Shown: positions 25,501 through 38,965, counted from the stretch's first letter. The stretch: DNA of 64,000 bases from Nemopilema nomurai (GCA_003864495.1 ML133400.1:1480575-1544574), one strand, 5' to 3'. Notes: generated from the sequence alone by a model not told the origin. Translations and numbers: made by a program.

Positions 25501-28500
25501 GAGAGTTCATTCTTTTAGAAACGACGGGCATATTTTGGAATCTTTCTCTTTAATCACCTCGATATCGCGACTGACGTCGTTGATTTATGTTACCTCCACG
25601 AAACGCGCGTTGAGAATAGTTGGGCAGATTGGTTGTAAAATTGACCTCTGGTGGATAGGACTCGCTACTCCCAGCTTCGAGATTCAGTCTGTTCTTGGAG
25701 AGTTCATTCTTTTAGAAACGACGGGCATATTTTGGAATCTTTCTCTTTAATCACCTCGATATCGCGACTGACGTCGTTGATTTACGTTACCTCCACGAAA
25801 CGCGCGTTGAGAATAGTTGGGCAGATTGGTTGTAAAATTGACCTCTGGTGGATAGGACTCGCTACTCCCAGCTTCGAGATTCAGTCTGTTCTTGGAGAGT
25901 TCATTCTTTTAGAAACGACGGGCATATTTTGGAATCTTTCTCTTTAATCACCTCGATATCGCGACTGACGTCGTTGATTTATGTTACCTCCACGAAACGC
26001 GCGTTGAGAATAGTTGGGCAGATTGGTTGTAAAATTGACCTCTGGTGGATAGGACTCGCTACTCCCAGCTTCGAGATTCAGCCTGTTCTTGGAGAGTTCA
26101 TTCTTTTAGAAACGACGGGCATATTTTGGAATCTTTCTCTTTAATCACCTCGATATCGCGACTGACGTCGTTGATTTATGTTACCTCCACGAAACGCGCG
26201 TTGAGAATAGTTGGGCAGATTGGTTGTAAAATTGACCTCTGGTGGATAGGACTCGCTACTCCCAGCTTCGAGATTCAGCCTGTTCTTGGAGAGTTCATTC
26301 TTTTAGAAACGACGGGCATATTTTGGAATCTTTCTCTTTAATCACCTCGATATCGCGACTGACGTCGTTGATTTACGTTACCTCCACGAAACGCGCGTTG
26401 AGAATAGTTGGGCAGATTGGTTGTAAAATTGACCTCTGGTGGATAGGACTCGCTACTCCCAGCTTCGAGATTCAGTCTGTTCTTGGAGAGTTCATTCTTT
26501 TAGAAACGACGGGCATATTTTGGAATCTTTCTCTTTAATCACCTCGATATCGCGACTGACGTCGTTGATTTATGTTACCTCCACGAAACGCGCGTTGAGA
26601 ATAGTTGGGCAGATTGGTTGTAAAATTGACCTCTGGTGGATAGGACTCGCTACTCCCAGCTTCGAGATTCAGCCTGTTCTTGGAGAGTTCATTCTTTTAG
26701 AAACGACGGGCATATTTTGGAATCTTTCTCTTTAATCACCTCGATATCGCGACTGACGTCGTTGATTTACGTTACCTCCACGAAACGCGCGTTGAGAATA
26801 GTTGGGCAGATTGGTTGTAAAATTGACCTCTGGTGGATAGGACTCGCTACTCCCAGCTTCGAGATTCAGCCTGTTCTTGGAGAGTTCATTCTTTTAGAAA
26901 CGACGGGCATATTTTGGAATCTTTCTCTTTAATCACCTCGATATCGCGACTGACGTCGTTGATTTATGTTACCTCCACGAAACGCGCGTTGAGAATAGTT
27001 GGGCAGATTGGTTGTAAAATTGACCTCTGGTGGATAGGACTCGCTACTCCCAGCTTCGAGATTCAGCCTGTTCTTGGAGAGTTCATTCTTTTAGAAACGA
27101 CGGGCATATTTTGGAATCTTTCTCTTTAATCACCTCGATATCGCGACTGACGTCGTTGATTTATGTTACCTCCACGAAACGCGCGTTGAGAATAGTTGGG
27201 CAGATTGGTTGTAAAATTGACCTCTGGTGGATAGGACTCGCTACTCCCAGCTTCGAGATTCAGCCTGTTCTTGGAGAGTTCATTCTTTTAGAAACGACGG
27301 GCATATTTTGGAATCTTTCTCTTTAATCACCTCGATATCGCGACTGACGTCGTTGATTTACGTTACCTCCACGAAACGCGCGTTGAGAATAGTTGGGCAG
27401 ATTGGTTGTAAAATTGACCTCTGGTGGATAGGACTCGCTACTCCAGCTTCGAGATTCAGCCTGTTCTTGGAGAGTTCATTCTTTTAGAAACGACGGGCAT
27501 ATTTTGGAATCTTTCTCTTTATTCACCTCTCGATATCGCGACTGACGTCGTTGATTTATGTTACCTCCACGAAACGCGCGGTTGAGAATAGTTGGGCAGA
27601 TTGGTTGTAAAATTGACCTCTGGTGGATAGGACTCGCTACTCCAGCTTCGAGATTCAGCCTGTTCTTGGAGAGTTCATTCTTTTAGAAACGACGGGCATA
27701 TTTGGAATCTTTCTCTTTAATCACCTCGATATCGCGACTGACGTCGTTGATTTATGTTACCTCCACGAAACGCGCGTTGAGAATAGTTGGGCAGATTGGT
27801 TGTAAAATTGACCTCTGGTGGATAGGACTCGCTACTCCCAGCTTCGAGATTCAGCCTGTTCTTGGAGAGTTCATTCTTTTAGAAACGACGGGCATATTTT
27901 GGAATCTTTCTCTTTAATCACCTCGATATCGCGACTGACGTCGTTGATTTACGTTACCTCCACGAAACGCGCGTTGAGAATAGTTGGGCAGATTGGTTGT
28001 AAAATTGACCTCTGGTGGATAGGACTCGCTACTCCCAGCTTCGAGATTCAGCCTGTTCTTGGAGAGTTCATTCTTTTAGAAACGACGGGCATATTTTGGA
28101 ATCTTTCTCTTTAATCACCTCGATATCGCGACTGACGTCGTTGATTTATGTTACCTCCACGAAACGCGCGTTGAGAATGTTGGGCAGATTGGTTGTAAAA
28201 TTGACCTCTGGTGGATAGGACTCGCTACTCCCAGCTTCGAGATTCAGCCTGTTCTTGGAGAGTTCATTCTTTTAGAAACGACGGGCATATTTTGGAATCT
28301 TTCTCTTTAATCACCTCGATATCGCGACTGACGTCGTTGATTTACGTTACCTCCACGAAACGCGCGTTGAGAATAGTTGGGCAGATTGGTTGTAAAATTG
28401 ACCTCTGGTGGATAGGACTCGCTACTCCCAGCTTCGAGATTCAGCCTGTTCTTGGAGAGTTCATTCTTTTAGAAACGACGGGCATATTTTGGAATCTTTC

Positions 28501-29320
28501 TCTTTAATCACCTCGATATCGCGACTGACGTCGTTGATTTACGTTACCTCCACGAAACGCGCGTTGAGAATAGTTGGGCAGATTGGTTGTAAAATTGACC
28601 TCTGGTGGATAGGACTCGCTACTCCCAGCTTCGAGATTCAGCCTGTTCTTGGAGAGTTCATTCTTTTAGAAACGACGGGCATATTTTGGAATCTTTCTCT
28701 TTAATCACCTCGATATCGCGACTGACGTCGTTGATTTATGTTACCTCCACGAAACGCGCGTTGAGAATAGTTGGGCAGATTGGTTGTAAAATTGACCTCT
28801 GGTGGATAGGACTCGCTACTCCCAGCTTCGAGATTCAGTCTGTTCTTGGAGAGTTCATTCTTTTAGAAACGACGGGCATATTTTGGAATCTTTCTCTTTA
28901 ATCACCTCGATATCGCGACTGACGTCGTTGATTTACGTTACCTCCACGAAACGCGCGTTGAGAATAGTTGGGCAGATTGGTTGTAAAATTGACCTCTGGT
29001 GGATAGGACTCGCTACTCCAGCTTCGAGATTCAGCCTGTTCTTGGAGAGTTCATTCTTTTAGAAACGACGGGCATATTTTGGAATCTTTCTCTTTAATCA
29101 CCTCGATATCGCGACTGACGTCGTTGATTTTGTTACCTCCACGAAACGCGCGTTGAGAATAGTTGGGCAGATTGGTTGTAAAATTGACCTCTGGTGGATA
29201 GGACTCGCTACTCCCGGTTTGGAGATTCAGCCTGGGTTTTGTAGTGTTCAGTCTTTTAGAAACGGCGGGCATGTTTTGTTTTCGTTTGAAATTCACCACT
29301 GGGCTGAAAATTTAGCGAAG
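22585..29320 (+). repeat. Satellite array A2, 197-bp unit, about 34 copies
   Basis: Same 197-bp family as A1. The left end is a diverged partial copy abutting the Gypsy fragment; the right end has the same diverged edge copy as A1, followed by the same spacer, so the two right borders are homologous. CAGTCTG copies dominate the left half and CAGCCTG copies the right half, with mixing between. The block at about 27440-27720 carries several 1-bp indels that are rare elsewhere. Confidence 0.97.
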
Positions 29321-30040
29321 AACAGCTGAAGGAAGGTATATGTTTATTCTAAGTCTCAAAATTGTGAAATTTCTCTATTGTTAAAGAGTAAGTTGAATCA
29401 AATATATCCCTTGTAAACAATTTAGTCTAAACTTTCTGTCTCCGACGTCATGTGTTGATATTTTAACTTCTCTATTGCGGAAATCGAACGGTGTCTTAAT
29501 GGTCAAACTGAGCAAAGGCACTAAACCATAACCAATAATTTACAAAAAAATTACATCCCTACTTTGGATGAAAACTCGAATTTAATAGCTCTCACTGAGC
29601 ATTTGATCGTACCTGCTTTTCAAGATGGACAAATTTGTTGTGAGACGGACAATAACAAAATGGACAGATGGACAATAACAAAACAAGCTTATTCTATCGA
29701 AGAAACACTAACCAAAGAATTGAACTGATGATTCCGTAGACCATTATGTTAAATCTGCTTTATTTAAATGTTTTGTTTTGTTATTATACATACTACATAT
29801 GTTGTATTATGTTATTAAAGCGACAGGGAATTTCTCTACCTTTTATTTTTTATTAATTTTTTTTAATTAAAATTTTGAGCCCCCAAGGAAAAGTAAAAGT
29901 CGGCGCCTATGCATTTGACTAACAAAGAAACCCGACGGAATCAATGAACAGCAGTAAAATGTAAGCTTGAGAATGCAAAATGGTGGACTCCCAACAGTGT
30001 GCAAATGAGGGATTTTCCATTGAAATATAGACAGACTCCA
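29321..30040. other. AT-rich spacer, second unit
   Basis: Counterpart of 4263-4984, nearly identical and with no recognised gene. The duplicated GGACAATAACA motif and the AT-rich block are both retained. A 4-bp insertion (AGAC, about 30031) distinguishes it from the first copy. Confidence 0.55.
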
Positions 30041-31005
30041 AAACACCTAGGTGAAAAGACGACTTAGCTTGCCCAATTATACGAAAATTGTCGTCACTGT
30101 ATGTTACGGTGCAATCTGGATTCTCCAAAAGATGTTGTCCTATGGCCGAATCGCAATTAATTTGGGCATTGCGTCTTTTACAATTTCGACGCGGCTGCTC
30201 TCTTTCTGCAGACGTTTTGGTCCTTATGCTCGTGGGAACATTCTGTTTTATTGTTTCCTCCAATCTTTGAGTAGTGCCGAGCTTCACATCTGCAACAAAA
30301 TTCGTATACGACTAAACTTTTATGACGAGCATAAAATGGAATCCTTTGGGTGAAGGAAAATATGGTCTTAGCATTGTAAACCACACAAGGATTCACCGCT
30401 GAATGACAGAAAATGATGGCTCTTTTATTTGAGGTAGACAGGGCACTTTTCAGGCGAAAATACTTGTCAAAAATGATACGTTTTATTGTATCGAGTTCAG
30501 AAGTGAGCTTAGTTTTAGAGCAAATCTTAAGCGCCCTGTGAACAACGTTTTAATGTGACCAATTTACCTATCTTTTGGGCTAAAGGAATTCCAGCAAATA
30601 TTGACCAGTAAATACCGGTTTCCTATAGACACTGGTGAAAAAGGCTAGACTTAACGAGTCGAGTTTTCCGTGAAAAGAGTCCCACTCCAGCTCCAAGTCG
30701 AAAATAGGTACTTGTTATCGACATAGCGAAAATAGACCGCGGGTTCAAAAGTTTATCTAAAAAGCTTGTTTTCATAAAAGCCGACAAAGATGTTAGCTAG
30801 TGCCGGTCCCAAAGGGTCTGGTTTCATTGGTCTTCCCCACATTCCCACTGGATGTTGGGAGCGGCGCCAGGATGCAGTGCTGAGTACGAGCGAAATAGAA
30901 CGGGACACTGGTTGAAAAGCACCATTCGAAACTGCGGACGACCAGTTGCCAAATAGGGTGTGGAACTCTCCTAACTGAATCAAGTCCAGTGAAATCGTGT
31001 CGCCT
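30041..31005 (-). pseudogene. Degenerate Penelope-like retroelement, second unit
   Basis: Duplicate of 4985-5950, with the same RT fragment (PLGPALANIFVGFYENKLF, about 30757-30822) and the same GIY-YIG-type tail (DSAIGQHLLENPDC, about 30080-30170). It shares the inactivating lesions of the first copy. Small differences include indels near 30450 and 30543. Confidence 0.75.
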
Positions 31006-31389
31006 CCTACACTTAATTCATTTCTAATTGCTCAAATACATCTTTTAAAATAGTGTTGGCATATAAGTGTACGCGCTCTCACCTCTGTTCAAAGTGAACA
31101 TCGCCTTCAACATCGCACAAGGGCTTACAGATTCATGTCCCATTTTCTCTATCCTTTTTTATCTTTGTGAAGCTGCTCTTGTAGCTGCATCTTCTGCATC
31201 TTTCCCATAGCCAATCAATACTTCTCCTGTCACCAATGTAATGTTATAGGGGTCTTTGTAAGCAAATAATTCCACCCTACCCAGAGTACTTCTAGAATTA
31301 CTTAGAGTTGGAGAAATGGTAAAGAGCGACGAGGTTAAGTTTTGTTAAAATATTTCTGCTTAGGTTCTCAACGAATCATTACCATGGCA
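31006..31389. other. Spacer before array B2
   Basis: Counterpart of 5951-6389, lacking about 59 bp of it near 31279. No gene recognised. Confidence 0.5.
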
Positions 31390-34013
31390 AGATGCTTGTG
31401 AAAGATCTTTTCAACACAAAGTATGGATTTATAGCTTGTACGGTTTAGGTTATTATCGTGCATGTTTGCGAGACCAGTGCTTGTGAAAGATCTTTTCAAC
31501 ATGAAGAATGGATTTATAGCTTGTACGGTTTAGGTTATTATCTGGCATGTTTGCGAGACCAGTGCTTGTGTAAGATCTTTTCAACATGAAGAATGGATTT
31601 ATAGCTTGTACGGTTTAGGTTATTATTGGGCATGTTTGCGAGACCAGTGCTTGTGAAAGATCTTTTCAACATTAAGAATTGATTTATAGCTTGTACGGTG
31701 TAGGTTATTATTGGGCATGTTTGGCGAGAATAGTGCTTGCGAAAGATCTTTTCAACATGAAGAATGGATTTATAGCTTGTACGGTTTAGGATATTATTGA
31801 GTATGTTTTCGAGACCAGTGCTTGTGAAAGATCTTCTCAACATGAAGAATGGATTTATAGCTTGTACGGTTTAGGTTATTATTGGGCATGTTTGCGAGAC
31901 CAGTGCTTGTGAAAGATCTTTTCAACATGAAAATGGATTTATAGCTTGTACGGTTTAGGTTATTATTGCATGTTTGAGACCAGTGCTTGTGTAAGATCTT
32001 TTCAACATGAAAATGGATTTATAGCTTGTACGGTTTAGGTTATTATTGGGCATGTTTGCGAGACCAGTGCTTGTGAAAGATCTTTTCAACATGAAGAATG
32101 GATTTATAGCTTGTACGGTTTAGGTTATTATTGTGCATGTTTGACCAGTGCTTGTGAAAGATCTTTTCAACATGAAGAATGGATTTATAGCTTGTACGGT
32201 TTAGGTTATTATCGGGCATGTTTGCGAGACCAGTGCTTGTGAAAGATCTTTTCAACATGAAATGGATTTATAGCTTGTACGGTTTAGGTTATTAGGGCAT
32301 GTTTGCGAGACCAGTGCTTGTGAAAGATCTTTTCAACATGAATGGATTTATAGCTTGTACGGTTTAGGTTATTATTGTGCATGTTTGCGAGACCAGTGCT
32401 TGTGAAGATCTTTTCAACATGAAGCATGGATTTATAGCTTGTACGGTTTAGGTTATTATTGGCATGTTTGCGAGACCAGTGCTTGTGAAAGATCTTTTCA
32501 ACATGAAGCATGGATTTATAGCTTGTACGGTTTAGGTTATTATTGGGCATGTTTGCGAGACCAGTGCTTGTGAAGATCTTTTCAACATGAAGAATGGATT
32601 TATAGCTTGTACGGTTTAGGTTATTATTGGGCATGTTTGCGAGAACAGTGCTTGTGAAAGATCTTTTCAACATGAAGAATGGATTTATAGCTTGTACGGT
32701 TTAGGTTATTATTGGGCATGTTTTCGAGACCAGTGCTTGTAAAAGATCTTTTCAACATGAAGAATGAATTTTTAGCTTGTACGGTTTAGGTTATTATTGG
32801 GCATGTTTGAGAGATAGTGCTTGTGAAAGATCTTTTCAACATGAAGAATGGATTTATAGCTTGTACGGTTTAGGTTATTATTGGGCATGTTTGCGAGAAC
32901 AGTGCTTGTGAAAGATCTTTTCAACATGAAGAATGGATTTATAGCTTGTACGGTTTAGGTTATTATTGGGCATGTTTGCGAGACCAGTGCTTGCGAAAGA
33001 TCTTTTCAACATGAAGAATGGATTTATAGCTTGTACGGTTTAGGTTATTATCGGGCATGTTTGCGAGACCAGTGCTTGTGAAAGATCTTTTCAACATGAA
33101 GCATGGATTTATAGCTTGTACGGTTTAGGTTATTATTGGGCATGTTTGCGAGACCAGTGCTTGTGAAAGATCTTTTCAACATGAAGAATGGATTTATAGC
33201 TTGTACGGTTTAGGTTATTATTGGGCATGTTTGCGAGACCAGTGCTTGTGAAAATCTTTTCAACAAAGTATGGATTTATAGCTTGTACGGTTTAGGTTAT
33301 TATCGTGCATGTTTGCGAGACCAGTGCTTGTGAAAGATCTTTTCAACATGAAGAATGGATTTATAGCTTGTACGGTTTAGGTTATTATTGGGCATGTTTT
33401 CGAGACCAGTGCTTGTAAAAGATCTTTTCAACATGAAGAATGAATTTTTAGCTTGTACGGTTTAGGTTATTATTGGGCATGTTTGCGAGAATAGTGCTTG
33501 TGAAAGATCTTTTCAACATGAAGAATGGATTTATAGCTTGTACGGTTTAGGTTATTATGGCATGTTTGAGAGACCAGTGCTTGTGAAAGATCTTTTCAAC
33601 ATGAAGCATGGATTTATAGCTTGTACGGTTTAGGTTATTATTGGGCATGTTTGCGAGAATAGTGCTTGTGAAAGATCTTTTCAACATGAAGAATGGATTT
33701 ATAGCTTGTACGGTTTAGTTATTATTGGGCATGTTTGCGAGACCAGTGCTTGTGAAAGATCTTTTCAACATGAAGCATGGATTTATAGCTTGTACGGTTT
33801 AGGTTATTATCGTGCATGTTTGCGAGACCATTGCTTGTGAAAGATCTTTTCAACATGAAGAATGGATTTATAGCTTGTACGGTTTAGGTTATTATTGGGC
33901 ATGTTTTCGAGACCAGTGCTTGTGAAAGATCTTTTCAACATGAAGAATGGATTTATAGCTTGTACGGTTTAGGTTATTATTGGGCATGTTTGCGAGAATA
34001 GTGCTTGCGAAAG
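31390..34013 (+). repeat. Satellite array B2, 85-bp unit, about 31 copies
   Basis: Same 85-bp family and same flanks as B1, but 2.6 kb instead of 6.8 kb. Most copies have AACATGAAGAATGG. There are more single-base variants than in B3 (for example GAGAATAGTGCTTG and TTTTCGAGACC). A block with TTTTCGAGACC and GAATGAATTTTTAGC recurs about 0.69 kb apart (near 32720-32790 and 33398-33450), consistent with a local multi-unit duplication. Confidence 0.96.
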
Positions 34014-34540
34014 TCTGTGCCTGATTTTACGAATCTACGATGTGGAAAAACCGTACAGAAGCAAAGTAACTTATTCAAAATGTTTGGCGTAAAGATCGTC
34101 TTATCGAAAGAAAGACTTTGGGACATTTTGATTTTGTCTTTTTGCCTTAATGCTCATCAAGGGACTCTCTTGTCTCAAGGCTAACGATAAGGGGATTCAT
34201 TTAATTACAAAAACCCATATCTCTTTTTTTGGTTTTCTTTGAAGTAATAACAATAATCACATAACAATACAGGGAATAATATCGACGAGAATGTTAGTAA
34301 TCGGAAATCAACATCGAAAAGTTAGATGTTCTTAAGCAAAACTGATTGAGAATTGGAAGCCAAATGTCTGGATCCCCCAACTGGGGATTACTTTGTTCTG
34401 GCGCATAATTTATGGGCCTGTTTTTCTGTCGCAAAGGGTATGTGTTCCTGTTATGGTTTGACGCAACAAAGAAAGTTTTTCACTTCATTAACCATTTTGT
34501 GTCCGGGGCCTTCGTTGAATCAAACACAATGACACACAAG
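34014..34540. other. Upstream region of lectin-like gene copy 2
   Basis: Near-identical counterpart of 13197-13720, between array B2 and the TATA box. No coding frame recognised. Confidence 0.5.
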
Positions 34541-34543
34541 CGC

Positions 34544-34613
34544 TATATAAGGAGGCGTAGCTACGATTTAGGTCATTCCGGAAAGAACTTCAGACAGTAC
34601 TGGCAAATTCCAG
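34544..34613 (+). promoter_or_regulatory. TATA box and likely 5' untranslated exon, copy 2
   Basis: TATATAA at 34544-34550 with the splice donor CCAG|GTTAGTGG ending an exon at 34613. One base (T) is inserted between them relative to copy 1. A strong acceptor (TTTGTGTTTTAG, AG at 36409-36410) could join this leader to the signal-peptide exon. Confidence 0.55.
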
Positions 34614-35184
34614 GTTAGTGGTTTGTATCTCTAGCATTCAGTATTTCTATGTTGTATGCTATTAGAAGGTGAAGTCTTGTCAGAGTTAGTTTTATCAGAA
34701 TAGCTTGGTTTCAGCAAACATGCTCAAGATATGAAGAAGATCCAAAATCCCTCTGATATTTCATATAATTACTTCTGTAAAGTTATCTAAATCACTCCTA
34801 ATACGTTATTTCAACTTCTTCTCACAAGTGATGTAACGAAAAAGTTTCAGTACCTCCACCAGGAGCTTTCTTTTTAACGTAGAAATATCTGCAAAATATA
34901 TCAATTACCGTCGCGTTAATTGTGCTCAAAAAATGAAGAAAATTTACATTCGTTTAAGCAGACGTTTAAGGTTAATTTCTTCAGGCTGACGAAAATACTG
35001 ACGAAAAACAACAATTTCTTACGACATGATGCTAACTTTAAGGCGACATGCTGCTTCATGTGTCTTATTTGTGACATTACATTGTGAACACCAATTCGCA
35101 ATTCGATGGGAGGAAACTCCTTGACAGAACTAGTAAAGGAAACGATATTTGGTGCTTTGGGACACGTTCCACTTATGTTGTCAA

Positions 35185-35690
35185 ACTTCCCATTTCCAAG
35201 GGAAGCTTAAAATATCCAATAGATTTTAAAACCGTAAGAGAAGCAATGTGGCAAAAGTTTGAAACTGCTAGCGAATTTAGTCCAAATTTGTGTTTGATCA
35301 CGCCCTCTAGCAATCGAGGAGAGTGTTCCTGTCCTTTTATCTAAAGGTCAACAATGCATGATGACATTCGGACATTGTTGAGGATTAAGATAATTGAATT
35401 GCAGTTTTCAGCTTTAGAAAGTCATAAACTTAAAGCAAACATTTGTGTACTCGCTTACAAACTTTTGTAGAACGATCAGAGGTTTGCTACTAATCCACTT
35501 AGAAGTTTTACTAGAATCTCCTCGTGGTGCTTGGTAGAAAAAGAGCTAGGTAATCGCCATTAGAAATGTGCTTTGAAAGTTCTTAATTGTAGCTTAATTT
35601 GAAGGAGGACACCTTGTTTTGGGGACATGGGACAACTGTTATCATATCAAAGATTAAAACAGTTTTAGAGGAAACGCTAGGCAAACTAAG
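35185..35690. other. About 490 bp present only in the second unit
   Basis: In the first unit CCCATTT runs almost directly into AGGCAAACTAAGTCAGC (about 14351-14375); here those sequences are separated by about 490 bp. No coding region or terminal repeats recognised. It is either an insertion here or a deletion in unit 1, within the putative first intron. Confidence 0.6.
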
Positions 35691-35712
35691 TCAGCTTATT
35701 GAGGATGCTTAT

Positions 35713-36246
35713 TACTCTTATGTGCTTAATTGTAGGGGGGGATCGAATAAAGAGGGGGGTGGACATTTTCCTAGATTTTCATAAAGCGGACGGGTCATAA
35801 TAAAATGAACTGCAGGGAAAATCGTAAATAAGCATCTAAAATGGGAGGGTGAAAATAAAATGAGGGGGGGTGAGATATTGCAAGTGCACTTTTGGTCAGA
35901 GTCGAAAACATGTTAGCTGGTGAACGGCAGAGGCATAGAGCTCAAGAACAAGAAGCAAAACAACAGAGTTAAAAGACAATTTAAGTATGGCTGACGACAA
36001 TGAGTAAACGCTTTTGAAATTTTAGGGTCTGATTTATTTTTTCTTTAAAAGAGTTTTGGACGAAGCCAAGCCATTTTTTCTGAGAAGTTTAAAATGTCTA
36101 ATATGGGGGATTGAAAATAAAATGAGGGGGTTGGTCGTCCTTTGGAATTTCCATAAATGGAGGGGGTCATTATAAAATGCTATGAAGGGTAAAATTTTTG
36201 AAAAATGCAATATGACCCATCCCCTACAATTAAGCACACAAGAGTA
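35713..36246. mobile_element. MITE-like element with terminal inverted repeats, copy 2
   Basis: Counterpart of 14395-14935. The left end TACTCTTATGTGCTTAATTG is mirrored by CCCCTACAATTAAGCACACA at the right. Small indels occur in the G-runs. It lies in the putative first intron of lectin-like copy 2. Confidence 0.6.
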
Positions 36247-36580
36247 GACATCAAAGGCGGACAAAACGATTTTGGCAAATGGGTCGCAAGAGAGTAATGA
36301 CTATTTAGAATTGATAGTGAGTTGATAGTGAACGCCCATTTTGTTTGTGAAATCTGGTCCATGACCCGCAGAAAGACACGAGACTATAAAGTTTTGCGTT
36401 TGTGTTTTAGGAACGTTCTGTTAAACAGCTCGAAGCGCGTGGAATTTTTTAATTTCAACAATCAACCTTTGCTTGTAGCACTTTTAAGAGAACTATTAAG
36501 TTTTATGTGTCCGCAATACTTTGTGGGCAGGACAACAAGCAATGAAAACTGCTTTTCTTCCAAAGCCTAAATTTCGGACG

Positions 36581-38965
36581 ATGCTGTTCTACACAAGCCT
36601 TATACTGTTGGTCGCTGCTGCCATCCAAAGTAGCGAGCAAGCACGGAGTCGTGTCTTTCAGCTGAATGGGAAAATCTTGGCTGTTGGCATGGACAATAAC
36701 CTTTGGATGCGAGGGGGTGTAGGAAAAAAATTCACTTGGATTAAGGTCCCTGGTTCTTGCTGTGTGACTCAAATTCACGTCATGAACAACGGCTTTATTG
36801 TCGGTGTGGGAACGAACAGGTATTTCCTCACTCTCTTACTTCCGTAGTCGGCTTGATAGAATTGGGCCATTGAGTTAGAAGGCTCAAGTGGCACTTGATG
36901 CAAGGGTGGGACGTAAATAGCGGCACAGTCCTGCTGATGACCTGTTTGGCATTGGAAGCACCTTTTCTTGATCAAACTGATAACAACAGCAAAATTTGAG
37001 GACGGTCTTTGTTCTATTCTTCATATATCATGTATCACTAAAATGGCAGTATTCCGCAATTTCTAAATGAACTCTGTACTATGACCTCATGACCTCTCAA
37101 CTCGTCGGCAGGCACCTCTATCTAAAGAAATCTTTAACTGCACCCTGGAAGCTGGTACCTAGATCTTGCTGCGTAAAAGATTTGACAACGGTAAGAAACA
37201 AGATGGGCAGAAGGCCTGTGTTTGTCGGAGTCGGTATGAATGGTAAACTCTATTCAAAGAAGACATTGAACAGCCCTTGGGTAGGGCCATGCGCCAACTC
37301 AGGAACAGTCAAAGCAGTGGCTGGAGTGACTGGTCAACTTTATGGCATCGGCATGGACAATTTCATATATCGAAGACCAGGCTTGAATGGTCGATGGCAG
37401 AAGATTCCTGGCTCTTGCTGCGTAAAAGATATCTACGTCCGAGATGATGTGTCCACACATCTAACATACAGTAAGGTTTTGGAATATGTCTTCAGTATAT
37501 AGAAAACTTATACGCTTATTATTATTAGACAAATATCCATCGTGTTCATTCAGTTTCCTTGGGCTGATCTTTTGAATGTATTAAAAATTATCTTGATAAT
37601 AGGTGTTGGATTAAACAACAAAATTTACACAAGTCGACTTAAAGGTGTTGCTAAGGTCAAATGGAGATTTGGAGGACATCACACGTGTTGCATAAAATCC
37701 ATACAGGTCCAAGACAGACGACTTACTGCCAAGATCATTGGTGTCGGCATGTCGAATAATCTGCACTTCAAGCTGTCCCTGAATTCTCCATGGTTTGCTG
37801 TTTCAAAAAGTGGAAGTGTAAGTTCACCATATTAATAGCCGCAGAAAGTTGCTCTATGTCTGTGTAGAAAATTTATCTCTGCGTCAATACCAATAATAAA
37901 TCAGCCCTTGCTGCTTCAATCAAACTAGCGGATCTGATCCCCGTTTATTCAAAACATAATTAAAAACACGACACTGACATGCTCCAAACACAAGCATCTA
38001 CTTTGGAACCAACAGTTTAGCGATTTATTATATTTGATACCTCTAATACCCATTTTCACGTTCAACAAGAGCCATACAAATGTTCAATCAAGATCTTTGA
38101 TCATTTTGCTTTGCTGTCATTTCAGGTGACCAACATTCTTGCTCTCAAAAATGGAAACCTGGTTGGCGTTGGAGTGGACCACAAATTGTACATAAAATCC
38201 TCCGTAGATAGCTCATCATGGCGTCAGGTTCCGAACTCCTGCTGCGTAAAATCGGTCGCTCAGTTGCTGGACGGACGTATAGTTGGAGTGGGAATGAAGA
38301 ACCGGCTTTGGAAGAAGAACGGACTCAATGGTCGATGGATTCTTATCCGCAATTCTGGTGGCGTTACAAGAATCACTGTGGACAAATCTGATCGCATAAT
38401 CGGCATTGGCAAGAATCGCCAGCTCTATGTCAAGCGATGCCGTAACGGATGGAAAGGCCCTTTGAAGAACAGTGGAGCACTGGTCGACGTTTCATGCGGC
38501 TCCGATGGGTATCTTTATGGGGTTGGCACAAACAAGAGGTTAGTGCTCACAGTGCCTTATTTGAAAGTGGCTAGTTGAAAGTTGAAAGACTGTTCCCATG
38601 ATAATTAAGAGAGTGACATTCCCATGATAATTAAGTAATTGATACTTAGAAACGTGATTGACAATGTTCTGAATAAAGAGTGGATGAATGGTTCGAAAAT
38701 AAAGTAGCCTTGGTGCACTTTTAAGAAGATTGTTTTGAATGGTATATGCCAGTGACTCTTCTTGACAAAAATGAATCCATTTAACTTTGCCAAAACATTC
38801 CTGCTTTGTACATCACAAAACTCTCTTACAACGCTTGTTGATATGATAACAACAATTCATTTGTTTCTTTGCAGAATCTACAAGAAGGTTAGCAAGTCGA
38901 TCGCATCCAAGTGGAAGATGCTTCCAAAGCACAACTGCTGTGTTAAAAGCATTGCTGTCAATTGA
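36581..38965 (+). CDS. Secreted ten-repeat tachylectin/tectonin-like protein, copy 2, intact
   Basis: Exons 36581-36819, 37112-37470, 37603-37817, 38126-38538 and 38875-38965 have GT/AG borders and sum to 1317 bp, a 438-residue protein. Residues 1 to about 21 form a signal peptide (MLFYTSLILLVAAAIQ), so the product is probably secreted. The rest is ten repeats of 35-48 residues built on [IL]xGxG...N.L[YW] followed by a Trp and then either SCCVK or NSG.V. Cys-Cys pairs sit near residues 60, 99, 182, 228, 310 and 430; repeats 3, 6, 8 and 9 have Ser-Gly instead. Such short repeats with a GVG.N.LY strand are typical of small-bladed beta-propeller lectins (tachylectin-2, tectonin), which bind sugars on microbes or cells. 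The ligand and an immune role are inference. Intron phases are 2, 1, 0 and 2. A TATA box with a short leader exon lies about 2 kb upstream. Confidence 0.8.
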
